From Acidobacteriota bacterium (GTDB lineage: Bacteria; Acidobacteriota; Terriglobia; Bryobacterales; JACQDG01), in NCBI GenBank assembly GCA_016201195.1, contig JACQDI010000964.1, forward strand, positions 1-6,869: 6,869 nt of DNA, in the 5' to 3' direction. Shown in pieces: positions 1 through 6,566 of the stretch. Position 1 is the first letter of the stretch, and the number at the start of each line of letters is the position of its first letter. A program made the position numbers and the translations under genes. The notes under the pieces are model-generated. The model saw only the letters and a program-made list of their open reading frames with translations. It searched no databases and had not been told where the DNA came from.

Positions 1-1155
<1,155 letters not shown>

Positions 1156-1198
1156 GAGGAGCTATGTCGAAGGGAGCCGCAGAGCGTCTGCTTCGTGT

Positions 1199-1380
1199 CT
1201 ATTCTACCACGGTCTCCAGGGGGAAACCGAGCTCGCGCCAGCCTTCGAAGCCTCCGGCCAGCGGGCGGACGCGGGTGATCCCGCGCTTGTGAAGCTCGAG
1301 CGCCGCCCGGGCGCTCGTGGCCTCGTTCGGTCAAGTGCAGTAGAGGACAGAGGTCTGGCCGGTTGCGCCCAGGGCGGCGT
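1199..1380 (-). pseudogene. Rhodanese-like sulfurtransferase, C-terminal remnant with in-frame TGA
   Basis: Rhodaneses carry sulfur as a persulfide on an active-site Cys. Translated on the minus strand, this stretch reads SVLYCT, then TGA (1333-1331), then PNEATSARAALELHKRG, RVRPLAGGFEGWRELG and FPLETVVE before a TAG at 1201-1199. This matches the active-site loop and the C-terminal GG.xxW half of a single rhodanese domain. The usual form of this loop, as I remember it, is YC-x-CPNE, so TGA stands where a second Cys is expected; TGC to TGA is a single base change. The N-terminal half of the domain (the LDVR-type strand) and any start codon are missing. The vapBC module begins just upstream, at 1384. 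I read this as a gene cut by insertion or recombination and then decayed. Selenocysteine readthrough is a remote alternative, treated in the findings. The family is fairly secure; calling it a pseudogene is an inference. Confidence 0.72.
1201..1206 (-). promoter_or_regulatory. Candidate -10 box for glgB
   Basis: On the minus strand this reads TAGAAT, five of six matches to TATAAT. Transcription would start about 39 nt before the glgB GTG codon. No convincing -35 hexamer lies 16-18 bp upstream (CGGTTT at 17 bp). The box also overlaps the stop codon of the rhodanese remnant. It may be chance, but with the upstream gene broken, glgB would need its own promoter close to this place. Confidence 0.25.
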
Positions 1381-1383
1381 TTG

Positions 1384-1400
1384 CCTTACCATAGGTAAGG
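1384..1400 (+). promoter_or_regulatory. Perfect inverted repeat over the antitoxin RBS (candidate vapBC operator)
   Basis: CCTTACC-ATA-GGTAAGG is a perfect 7-bp inverted repeat with a 3-bp spacer, ending 1 bp before the vapB ATG at 1402. It overlaps the likely ribosome binding site (AGG at 1393-1395, 6 nt from the ATG). It also contains a -10-like TACCAT (1387-1392), 18 bp after TTGCGC (1363-1368), which is a weak promoter candidate. VapB/AbrB-type antitoxins normally bind palindromes in their own promoter, alone or with the toxin, and so repress the operon. The location and perfect symmetry fit that role. As RNA it could also form a small hairpin hiding the RBS. The binding itself is inferred. 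Confidence 0.55.
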
Positions 1401-1401
1401 A

Positions 1402-1671
1402 ATGCCTACAGCAACCCTCACGAGCAAGGGGCAGATTACGGTGCCCCTGCCGGTGCGTCGTCGTTTGCGACTCAAGAGCGGCGACCGGTTAGACTTCATC
1501 TTCGACCCCGACGGTCGGGTCTTGTTGCAACCCAAGAGAACCCCCTTCGAAAGCCTGTGCGGTATCCTCCGGCGCCCGGGCCAGAAACCGGTCAGCGCGC
1601 GTGCCATGGACGCAGGGATTGAGAAGGCGGTGCGGGCGCGGTGGGCGCGCGCTTCCAGCGCACGAAAATGA
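1402..1671 (+). CDS. vapB: AbrB/SpoVT-fold antitoxin (VapB/MazE-like)
   Basis: This 89-residue protein is the DNA-binding antitoxin of a type II toxin-antitoxin pair. Residues about 5-44 form the swapped-hairpin AbrB fold (TLTSKGQITVPLPVRRRL, then LKSGDRLDFIFDPDGRVLLQP). The basic tail (SARAMDAGIEKAVRARWARAS, about 66-87) resembles the C-terminal helix that such antitoxins lay across the PIN toxin's active site. The start at 1402 is supported by the fold beginning four residues later and by an AGG 6 nt upstream. Its stop overlaps the toxin start as ATGA, so the two are translationally coupled. The inverted repeat just upstream is the probable site of autoregulation. VapB is used as a functional name based on the PIN partner; the fold itself is shared with MazE and PemI. 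Confidence 0.9.
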   Translation: MPTATLTSKGQITVPLPVRRRLRLKSGDRLDFIFDPDGRVLLQPKRTPFESLCGILRRPGQKPVSARAMDAGIEKAVRARWARASSARK

Positions 1672-2063
1672 CCGGCATCGACAGCAACGTGCTGGTCCGC
1701 TTGCTGGTTGAGGACGCGCCGGACCAGACGGATCGGGTCCACCGGTTCCTCGCGAAGTCAAGGGCTGCCGGCGAAACGGTCTATGTCTCTACCGTTGTTT
1801 TGTGCGAGTCGGCCTGGGTTCTCCGGTCCGTGTACGCGAGATCGAAATCCCAAATCCTGGACGCCTTCGAGCAACTCCTCGGCGTAGACGTGATGCAGGT
1901 GGAGGAAGAGGACGCCGTGCGATCTGCCGTGCAGTTGTCCCGGACCGGGAAGGCTGATTTTGCAGATTCCTTGATCGGCCAGCTCAATCTCGCCCACGGC
2001 TGCCGCCGTACGGTCACCTTCGATCGCTCGCTCCGGACGGTCCCGGGATTTGCCGTTCTGTAG
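1668..2063 (+). CDS. vapC: PIN-domain ribonuclease toxin (VapC-like)
   Basis: VapC toxins are Mg2+-dependent RNases, usually cutting tRNA or rRNA at specific sites, and are held inactive by VapB. The 131-residue product has the expected length and a full acidic set: D5 (MTGIDSNVLVRLL), E47 (STVVLCESAWVL), D97 and D100 (GKADFADSLIG), and D119 (TVTFDRSL). The toxin therefore looks intact. ATG 1668 is chosen because it overlaps the antitoxin stop (ATGA at 1668-1671) and puts the first catalytic Asp at residue 5, as is typical. A longer version beginning upstream at 1641 would add nine residues that only re-read the antitoxin tail in another frame. The RNA target cannot be deduced from the sequence. 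Confidence 0.92.
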   Translation: MTGIDSNVLVRLLVEDAPDQTDRVHRFLAKSRAAGETVYVSTVVLCESAWVLRSVYARSKSQILDAFEQLLGVDVMQVEEEDAVRSAVQLSRTGKADFADSLIGQLNLAHGCRRTVTFDRSLRTVPGFAVL

Positions 2064-2217
2064 CGAACGGAATCTTTCCAACAGCATCAAATCGCCCGTC
2101 CCCTGGTCGATTGACGAACCAGTGCTTGTGGCGCCTGAGGCCCTCCAAGAGGCAAATTTCCCCCAATCTTTCAACAACTTGCAACTCGCACCCTCTTCCC
2201 CCGCTTGCCCTACCCGT

Positions 2218-2223
2218 TACAAT
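2218..2223 (+). promoter_or_regulatory. Candidate -10 box for the MATE gene
   Basis: TACAAT matches TATAAT at five of six positions and lies in the gap before the transporter gene. No good -35 is present; the hexamer 17 bp upstream is CTTCCC. If it is used, the leader to ATG 2394 would be about 165 nt and would include the CCCGG/CCGGG hairpin and the heptamer repeat. Confidence 0.3.
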
Positions 2224-2237
2224 GGAGAGATAGGAGT

Positions 2238-2252
2238 CCCGGCGGTTCCGGG
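2238..2252 (+). other. Small hairpin CCCGG-CGGTT-CCGGG
   Basis: A 5-bp all-GC stem (2238-2242 with 2248-2252) closes a 5-nt loop and is followed by CTTT only. It starts about 8 nt after the expected start of transcription from the TACAAT box. It is too short, and its U-run too weak, for a confident terminator. It could be a leader hairpin or chance in GC-rich DNA. Confidence 0.3.
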
Positions 2253-2323
2253 CTTTAGACGGGAGACTGCTCAGAGAAAACAAAAATATTGCAAAACAAA
2301 CCCAAATACTCCCAGCGCCCCAA

Positions 2324-2365
2324 GACCCACGACCCACGATCTACGATCGACAACTCTCGATCCGC
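2324..2365 (+). repeat. Degenerate 7-bp tandem repeat (GACCCAC/GATCTAC type)
   Basis: Six consecutive heptamers can be laid out: GACCCAC, GACCCAC, GATCTAC, GATCGAC, AACTCTC and GATCCGC. The first two are identical; the others keep a GAtC-nnC pattern with growing drift. Seven is not a multiple of three, so a coding function is unlikely. The repeat stays open in the MATE reading frame (THDPRSTIDNSRS), which can mislead start-site prediction. Similar short heptamer tracts are, from memory, common between genes in some GC-rich environmental bacteria; that was not checked here. Confidence 0.6.
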
Positions 2366-2393
2366 CCACGCTCTGAAGGCGGAGTTTCGCCCC

Positions 2394-3704
2394 ATGCTGC
2401 GCCTGGCCGGACCCGTGGTCCTCTCCGAGCTGGGCTGGATCGCTATGGGGATCGTCGACACCGCCATGGTCGGCCGGGTCAGCGCCGCGGCTATCGGCGG
2501 GGTCAGTATCGGCTCGGTCTTGTTCATCACCGTGGCGCTTTTCGGCAGCGGCATAATGCTGGGGCTGGACACGCTGGTTTCCCACGCCTTCGGGGCAGGA
2601 AGGGTCGAGGACTGCCACCGGTCGCTCGTCAGCGCCATTTGGCTCATCTTGCCTCTGACCCCTCTCCTGATGAGCGTCCTTTGGCTGGGGATCCCGCTTC
2701 TCGGCTCTTGCGGGATCCATCCCGCGGTGGTGCACGAAGCGGTTCCCTACATGAAGGCGATTACCTGGAGTATGTTTCCGCTGCTCCTGTACTTTGCCTT
2801 CCGCCGCTACCTGCAAGGCATGAGCCTGGTCCGGCCGGTGATGTTTGCGCTCATCACCGCCAACCTGGTCAACGCGGCGGCCAATTGGATCCTGGTTTTC
2901 GGGCATTTCGGCGCCCCCGCGATGGGCGCCGAGGGCTCCGGATGGGCCACTTGCTTCTCGCGCGGTTACATGGCCGCGGTGCTGCTGGTTTCTATCCTAT
3001 ATCACGACCATCGCCACAAAACCGGCCTGCTACGAACCCCGCTGAAGCCGGATTTGGTACGCCTGCGGGGGCTGATCGGCCTGGGGCTTCCTGCCGCCGC
3101 GCAAATCACCGTCGAGGTGGGGGTTTTCGCCACTGCCACGGCTCTAATCGGCCGGCTCAACCCCGTTGCTTCCGCTGCTCACCAGATCGCCATGAACTGC
3201 GTGACCGCCACCTTCATGGTACCCCTGGGCGTGAGCGCGGCGGGCGCCGTACGCGTGGGCCAGGCGCTGGGCAGAGGCCACCCCAAGGCGGCCGAACGCT
3301 CCGGGTGGACCGCCCTGCTGCTCGGCGCCGGCTTCATGCTGTGCGCCGCCGTGGCCTTTCTGGTGGCCCCGGAGTTCATCGCGGGCCTGCTAACTTCAGA
3401 CCTGAAAGTCCGCAAGGCCGGAGGAACATTGCTGGCGGTCGCGGCGTTCTTCCAACTCTTTGACGGCTTGCAGGTCGTGGCCACGGGCATCCTGCGCGGC
3501 GCCGGCGACACCCGCACTCCGATGCTGTGGCATCTCGTCGGCTACTGGCTCGTTGGGCTGCCGGTGGGTTCTTTCCTCTGCTTCACGCTCGGCTGGGGAG
3601 CGCGGGGCCTCTGGATCGGCCTGTGCCTGGCGCTGATCCTGATTGGCGTGGCCCTGCTGCTCGCCTGGTCCCGCACCACGCGCACCCTCGCCTCCGCCCC
3701 ATAG
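2394..3704 (+). CDS. MATE-family multidrug/metabolite efflux transporter
   Basis: This is a 436-residue inner-membrane protein of the multidrug and toxic compound extrusion family, which exports cationic drugs or metabolites in exchange for Na+ or H+. Hydrophobic segments alternate through the whole length, consistent with 12 helices in two bundles. Helix 1 carries PVVLSELGWIAMGIVDTAMVG (7-27). The second half repeats the pattern (LIGLGLPAAAQITVEVGVF, 227-245), and the family motif QVVATGILRGAGDTRTP occurs at 360-376. ATG 2394 is preferred because GGAG lies 9 nt upstream (2381-2384) and the length is normal. A TTG start at 2289 would add 35 residues, mostly translated heptamer repeat, though the last few (LKAEFRP) do look family-like. 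The gene ends 68 bp before the lyase operon with no strong terminator, so co-transcription is possible. The substrate is unknown; export of an operon metabolite is only speculation. Confidence 0.93.
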   Translation: MLRLAGPVVLSELGWIAMGIVDTAMVGRVSAAAIGGVSIGSVLFITVALFGSGIMLGLDTLVSHAFGAGRVEDCHRSLVSAIWLILPLTPLLMSVLWLGIPLLGSCGIHPAVVHEAVPYMKAITWSMFPLLLYFAFRRYLQGMSLVRPVMFALITANLVNAAANWILVFGHFGAPAMGAEGSGWATCFSRGYMAAVLLVSILYHDHRHKTGLLRTPLKPDLVRLRGLIGLGLPAAAQITVEVGVFATATALIGRLNPVASAAHQIAMNCVTATFMVPLGVSAAGAVRVGQALGRGHPKAAERSGWTALLLGAGFMLCAAVAFLVAPEFIAGLLTSDLKVRKAGGTLLAVAAFFQLFDGLQVVATGILRGAGDTRTPMLWHLVGYWLVGLPVGSFLCFTLGWGARGLWIGLCLALILIGVALLLAWSRTTRTLASAP

Positions 3705-3772
3705 CGGAGAAACCGGATCTCCCTTCACTTTGGAAGGCGAAGTGCTCTCCTCACCCCGAGGTGGATTTTGCC

Positions 3773-4669
3773 ATGACTGCCACAAAACTGAGAGAGAAAT
3801 TGGCGCGCCGGCAGGCGCTCGTGGTCCCTGGCTGCCACGACGCGCTGAGCGCAAGGATTATCGAGAGCGTCGGCTTCGAAGCCGTGCAGGTCAGCGGCTT
3901 CGGCCTCGCCGGCAGTTTCCTGGCCGCCCCGGACGTCGGCCTCCTGGACATGCGGGACATCCTCGACCTGACCTGGAATATCGTCCGCGCCGTCCGCATC
4001 CCGGTGATGGCCGACATTGACACCGGAGGCGGCAACGCCCTTAACGCCGCCGACATCACGCGTCGCCTCATCGACATGGGCGTGGCCGGCGTGAACATCG
4101 AGGACCAGGTGTTTCCCAAGCGCTGCGGCCACATGGAAGGCAAGCAGGTCATCACCGCTGAGGAGATGGAAGGCAAGGTCCGCGCCATGGCCGATGCGCG
4201 CCGTTGGGCGGGCGCCGACTTGGTGATCAACGCCCGCACTGATTCCTACGCCACCCACGGCCTCGAGGAAGCCATCCGCCGCTCGAACCTCTACCTTCAG
4301 GCGGGAGCGGACATGGTCTTCATCGACGGCATTCGCACCCGCGCCGACATCGAGCTCGCCGCGCAGTCGATCCACGGTCTGCTGTCAGTGAACCTGATGG
4401 ACGCGGTGACCGGCGTGAAGACCGAGCTGATCCCGATCCCCGAGCTGGCCCGGATGGGGGTGGCGCGGGTGAGCATCCCGGTGGCGTCCATCCTGGTGAC
4501 ACACCGCGCGCTGAAGCAGTTCTTCGAGGCCCTGCGCGCCTCCCCGACCGGCATCCTGGCGGGCCAGACGGAGTGGGTTTCGACCTTCGGCGAATTCACC
4601 GAGTTTGTCGGCCTGCGACAGTACCGGCAAATGGAGAACGACTACCTGCCGCACCTGATCGCTGCGTAA
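3773..4669 (+). CDS. Isocitrate lyase/PEP mutase superfamily C-C lyase (PrpB-like)
   Basis: This 298-residue cytoplasmic TIM-barrel enzyme belongs to the family of methylisocitrate lyase (PrpB), 2,3-dimethylmalate lyase and oxaloacetate hydrolase. These cleave or make a C-C bond next to a carboxylate with Mg2+. Visible active-site parts are VSGFG (40-44), the metal-binding DIDTGGGN (81-88), IEDQVFPKRCGH (109-120) with the lyase general-acid Cys118, and NARTD (153-157). KRCGH points to a lyase rather than a phosphonate mutase. The C-terminal EFTEFVGL..YRQMENDYLP is typical of the short bacterial members. ATG 3773 is chosen because GAGGTGG lies 8 nt upstream (3758-3764) and homology begins there; an upstream frame would run into the transporter gene. 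The stop is 15 bp before the LeuC-like gene, so it should work on the same substrate family. The substrate cannot be fixed: methylisocitrate, dimethylmalate or a related acid are all possible. Confidence 0.9.
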   Translation: MTATKLREKLARRQALVVPGCHDALSARIIESVGFEAVQVSGFGLAGSFLAAPDVGLLDMRDILDLTWNIVRAVRIPVMADIDTGGGNALNAADITRRLIDMGVAGVNIEDQVFPKRCGHMEGKQVITAEEMEGKVRAMADARRWAGADLVINARTDSYATHGLEEAIRRSNLYLQAGADMVFIDGIRTRADIELAAQSIHGLLSVNLMDAVTGVKTELIPIPELARMGVARVSIPVASILVTHRALKQFFEALRASPTGILAGQTEWVSTFGEFTEFVGLRQYRQMENDYLPHLIAA

Positions 4670-4671
4670 GC

Positions 4672-4679
4672 GAGGAGGT
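4672..4679 (+). promoter_or_regulatory. Strong Shine-Dalgarno of the LeuC-like gene
   Basis: GAGGAGGT lies in the 15-bp gap after the lyase stop. Its AGGAGG core is 6 nt from ATG 4685 and 12 nt from the in-frame ATG 4691, so it selects 4685. No room is left for a terminator or promoter, which supports a polycistronic message. Confidence 0.8.
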
Positions 4680-4684
4680 CTCCC

Positions 4685-5977
4685 ATGCGCATGACGCTCG
4701 CGGAAAAGATCCTGGCCCGCGCCTCGGGCCGTGAATCGGTCGCGCCGGACGAAGTAGTGGTGGCGTCGATCGACCTGGCCATGTCACACGAGAACGCGGA
4801 CCTGGTTCGCAAGAGCTTCCAGGAAATCGGGGTCCCCCGCGTGTGGGACCCCGAGCGCATCGTCATTATCTTCGATCACCGGGTCCCGGCGGAGTCCGAG
4901 AAAACGGCCGCCACTCACAAGGCCATCCGGGAGTTCGTGCGCGCCCAGGAGATCCGGCACTTTTACGACGTCGGCCGCGGCGGCATCTGCCACCAGGTGC
5001 TGGCCGAGAACGGCCACGTCTGGCCGGGCATGGTAGTGGTGGGCACCGATTCCCACACCACCACCCACGGCGCGTTCGCTGCCTTCGCCACCGGCATCGG
5101 GGCCACCGAGATGGCGGGCGTGTGGACCGAGGGCAAGCTGTGGTTCAAGGTTCCCTCCACCATCCGCATCGAGGTCGCAGGCGAGCTGGGTCCGTGGATC
5201 TCAGCCAAAGACCTGGTGCTGCACATCATCGGCAAGCTCGGGGCCGATGGGGCCGACTATCGGGCCGTCGAGTTTGACGGCCCGGTGGTCCGAGGGATGA
5301 CCGTGGCCTCCCGCATGGTGCTCGCCAACCTGGCCATGGAGATGGGGGCCAAAGTCGCCTTCACCCCGGCCGACGAGACCCTCGCCAGCTACCTCGCCCA
5401 GCGCACCGGCCGAGCCTTCGCCCCAGGAGACCTGCACTTCTCACCCGATCCCGACGCCCGTTATGAGCGAATCCTGGTCATCGACGCCGGACACGAGGTG
5501 CGCGAGCCGCAGATCGCCTGCCCCCACGCGGTCGACCAGGTGAAGCCGCTGTCGGAGGTGGGCGAAGTGCTCGTGGACCAGGCGGTGGTGGGCAGTTGCA
5601 CCAACGGCCGCCTGGAGGACCTGGAGATCGCCGCCCGCGTGGTGGCCGGCCACCGCGTTCACCCGCGCACGCGCCTGCTCGTGATTCCCGCCTCGCAGCA
5701 GATCTACCGCGAAGCAATGCGCCTCGGCTACCTGGACACCCTGATCGAGGCCGGGGCCATGATCAACCCGCCGGGCTGCGGTCCCTGCGTGGGCGTGCAC
5801 CAGGGCATCCTGGCCGCGGGAGAGGTCTGCATTTCCAGTACTAACCGCAACTTCATCGGCCGGATGGGCAGCAAGGAATCGGGGGTGTACCTGGCGTCGC
5901 CGGCCGTGGTCGCCGCTTCGGCGGTGGCCGGCCGCATCGTGCATCCCCAGACCGTTTGGCAGGAGGTGAAATCATGA
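4685..5977 (+). CDS. LeuC/homoaconitase-type [4Fe-4S] hydro-lyase, large subunit
   Basis: This is the 430-residue catalytic subunit of the two-subunit aconitase-superfamily isomerases (3-isopropylmalate dehydratase, homoaconitase, dimethylmalate dehydratase). They shift a hydroxyl group by dehydration and rehydration. The length fits the short, archaeal-type (LysT-like) group better than the roughly 466-residue E. coli LeuC. The cluster ligands are Cys305 (VVGSCTNGR) and Cys365/Cys368 (NPPGCGPC). The VVGTDSHTTTHGAFAAFATGIG motif (118-139) and STNRNFIGRMGS (385-396) are also present, so the enzyme looks complete. It overlaps the small-subunit gene by 4 bp (ATGA), giving translational coupling for a 1:1 complex. 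Automated annotation would probably name it leuC, but no leuA or leuB-type leucine context is visible here and a lyase gene precedes it. I therefore give no symbol. Confidence 0.93.
   Translation: MRMTLAEKILARASGRESVAPDEVVVASIDLAMSHENADLVRKSFQEIGVPRVWDPERIVIIFDHRVPAESEKTAATHKAIREFVRAQEIRHFYDVGRGGICHQVLAENGHVWPGMVVVGTDSHTTTHGAFAAFATGIGATEMAGVWTEGKLWFKVPSTIRIEVAGELGPWISAKDLVLHIIGKLGADGADYRAVEFDGPVVRGMTVASRMVLANLAMEMGAKVAFTPADETLASYLAQRTGRAFAPGDLHFSPDPDARYERILVIDAGHEVREPQIACPHAVDQVKPLSEVGEVLVDQAVVGSCTNGRLEDLEIAARVVAGHRVHPRTRLLVIPASQQIYREAMRLGYLDTLIEAGAMINPPGCGPCVGVHQGILAAGEVCISSTNRNFIGRMGSKESGVYLASPAVVAASAVAGRIVHPQTVWQEVKS
5961..5968 (+). promoter_or_regulatory. Strong Shine-Dalgarno of the LeuD-like gene inside the large-subunit gene
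   Basis: AGGAGGTG lies in the last codons of the large-subunit gene. Its AGGAGG core is 7 nt from ATG 5974. It decides the start: a longer frame from GTG/TTG-type codons near 5956 would place this site inside the coding region. Confidence 0.8.
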
Positions 5978-6471
5978 CCGTGCGAGGAAGGGTCGCCGCC
6001 AGGCTGGGCGACAACGTGGACACCGACGTGATCTACCCCGGCCGGTTTTTGAGCATCACCGACCGCGAGAAGACCGCCGAGCACCTGTTCGAGCTGGCTC
6101 ATCCGGAGATCCTGGGGCGGATCCAGCCGGGCGACTTCCTGGTGGCCGGAAAGAACTTCGGCTGCGGCTCGAGCCGGGAGCAAGCCACCGCTGCGGTGAA
6201 GTACGCCGGCGTGGGCGCGATCATCGCCGTCTCGTTCGCGCGAATCTTCTACCGCAACTCGCTCAACCTCGGCTTGCCCCTGCTGGTGTCCAAGGATGCT
6301 TCGGCCCGCGTCCACCCTGGCGACGAGCTTGAAATCGACGTGACGGCTGGCGTCATCTATGACCAAACCACTGGCGAGTCCTTCGCCGCCGCCCCCCTCG
6401 ATCCCCGGGCCGTGGAGCTGCTACAAGCCGGCGGTCTCGTCCCGTACCTGCGAAAAAAGTATGCCGCCTGA
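5974..6471 (+). CDS. LeuD/homoaconitase-type hydro-lyase, small subunit
   Basis: This 165-residue swivelling domain pairs with the preceding large subunit and shapes the substrate pocket. It shows DNVDTDVIYPGRFLSITD (13-30), then GKNFGCGSSREQA (59-71), SFARIFYRNSLNLGLPLL (87-104) and the C-terminal LQAGGLVPYLRKK (150-162), all in the usual order and spacing for the archaeal-type LeuD/LysU group. The loop after the conserved Arg24 reads F25-L26-S27-I28. In methanogen enzymes the same loop is YLVY in isopropylmalate isomerase and YLRT in homoaconitase, so substrate choice here may differ. The start is ATG 5974, overlapping the large-subunit stop. A 95-bp gap with an inverted repeat separates it from the dehydrogenase gene. 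Confidence 0.93.
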   Translation: MTVRGRVAARLGDNVDTDVIYPGRFLSITDREKTAEHLFELAHPEILGRIQPGDFLVAGKNFGCGSSREQATAAVKYAGVGAIIAVSFARIFYRNSLNLGLPLLVSKDASARVHPGDELEIDVTAGVIYDQTTGESFAAAPLDPRAVELLQAGGLVPYLRKKYAA

Positions 6472-6479
6472 ATTTGGAG

Positions 6480-6543
6480 TCTCGCGCAAAGACCCCAAGC
6501 ACGGCAAGAAAACCCTTGGCGGCCTTTGCGTCTTTGCGTGAGA
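6480..6543 (+). repeat. Intergenic inverted repeat (CTTTGCGTCTTTGCG type)
   Basis: The arms 6480-6493 (TCTCGCGCAAAGAC) and 6530-6543 (GTCTTTGCGTGAGA) are complementary at 13 of 14 positions, and the odd pair is G-U in RNA. A short inner stem is possible between CCAAG (6495-6499) and CTTGG (6515-6519). The right arm has two overlapping CTTTGCG units. It lies between the small-subunit and dehydrogenase genes, about 23 bp before the dehydrogenase start. No U-tract follows, so it is not a classic terminator. It looks like a dispersed intergenic palindrome and could protect the upstream message or lower downstream expression. Its copy number elsewhere in the genome is unknown. Confidence 0.6.
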
Positions 6544-6566
6544 TACCGTTGCCCTAGGAGAACCCC

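Larger units (their letters stand above)
2064..2393. other. 330-bp intergenic stretch, no supported gene
   Basis: From the vapC stop to the chosen MATE start I see no convincing gene on either strand. Open frames here are compositionally odd and match nothing I recognise. The first 150 bases (2064-2213) are unremarkable: no U-tracted terminator follows vapC, and the C/T-rich run near 2190-2215 has no symmetry. The second part holds a -10-like TACAAT (2218-2223), a 5-bp hairpin (2238-2252), an A-rich patch (2277-2310) and a degenerate heptamer repeat (2324-2365). Confidence 0.6.

Noticed and set aside
1204..1392. Minus-strand 62-codon frame starting MVRQTPPWAQ
   Set aside because: It is out of frame with the rhodanese homology, has no family features and starts inside the vapB operator palindrome.
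1641..1667. Upstream start for the PIN toxin
   Set aside because: The extra nine residues only re-read the antitoxin's 3' end. ATG 1668 gives the standard ATGA coupling and puts the catalytic Asp at residue 5.
2014..2337. Minus-strand 107-codon frame across the vapC-MATE gap
   Set aside because: No recognisable domain and no RBS. Part of it is antisense to vapC and part lies close to the heptamer repeat.
2271..2906. Minus-strand 211-codon frame (His/Gln/Pro/Asp-rich)
   Set aside because: It is antisense to the MATE gene, whose membrane-protein pattern is clear. The composition is typical of a shadow frame.
3706..3722. Hairpin GGAGA-AACCGGA-TCTCC as terminator of the MATE gene
   Set aside because: The stem is only 5 bp with a 7-nt loop and is followed by CTTCACTTT rather than a U-tract, so it is not convincing as an intrinsic terminator.
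3527..3772. N-terminal extension of the lyase back to 3527
   Set aside because: It would overlap 178 bp of the transporter gene with Arg/Pro-rich nonsense. ATG 3773 has a strong Shine-Dalgarno and matches the family start.
3725..4375. Minus-strand 216-codon frame opposite the lyase
   Set aside because: It has no family features, and the plus strand holds complete lyase active-site motifs through this region.
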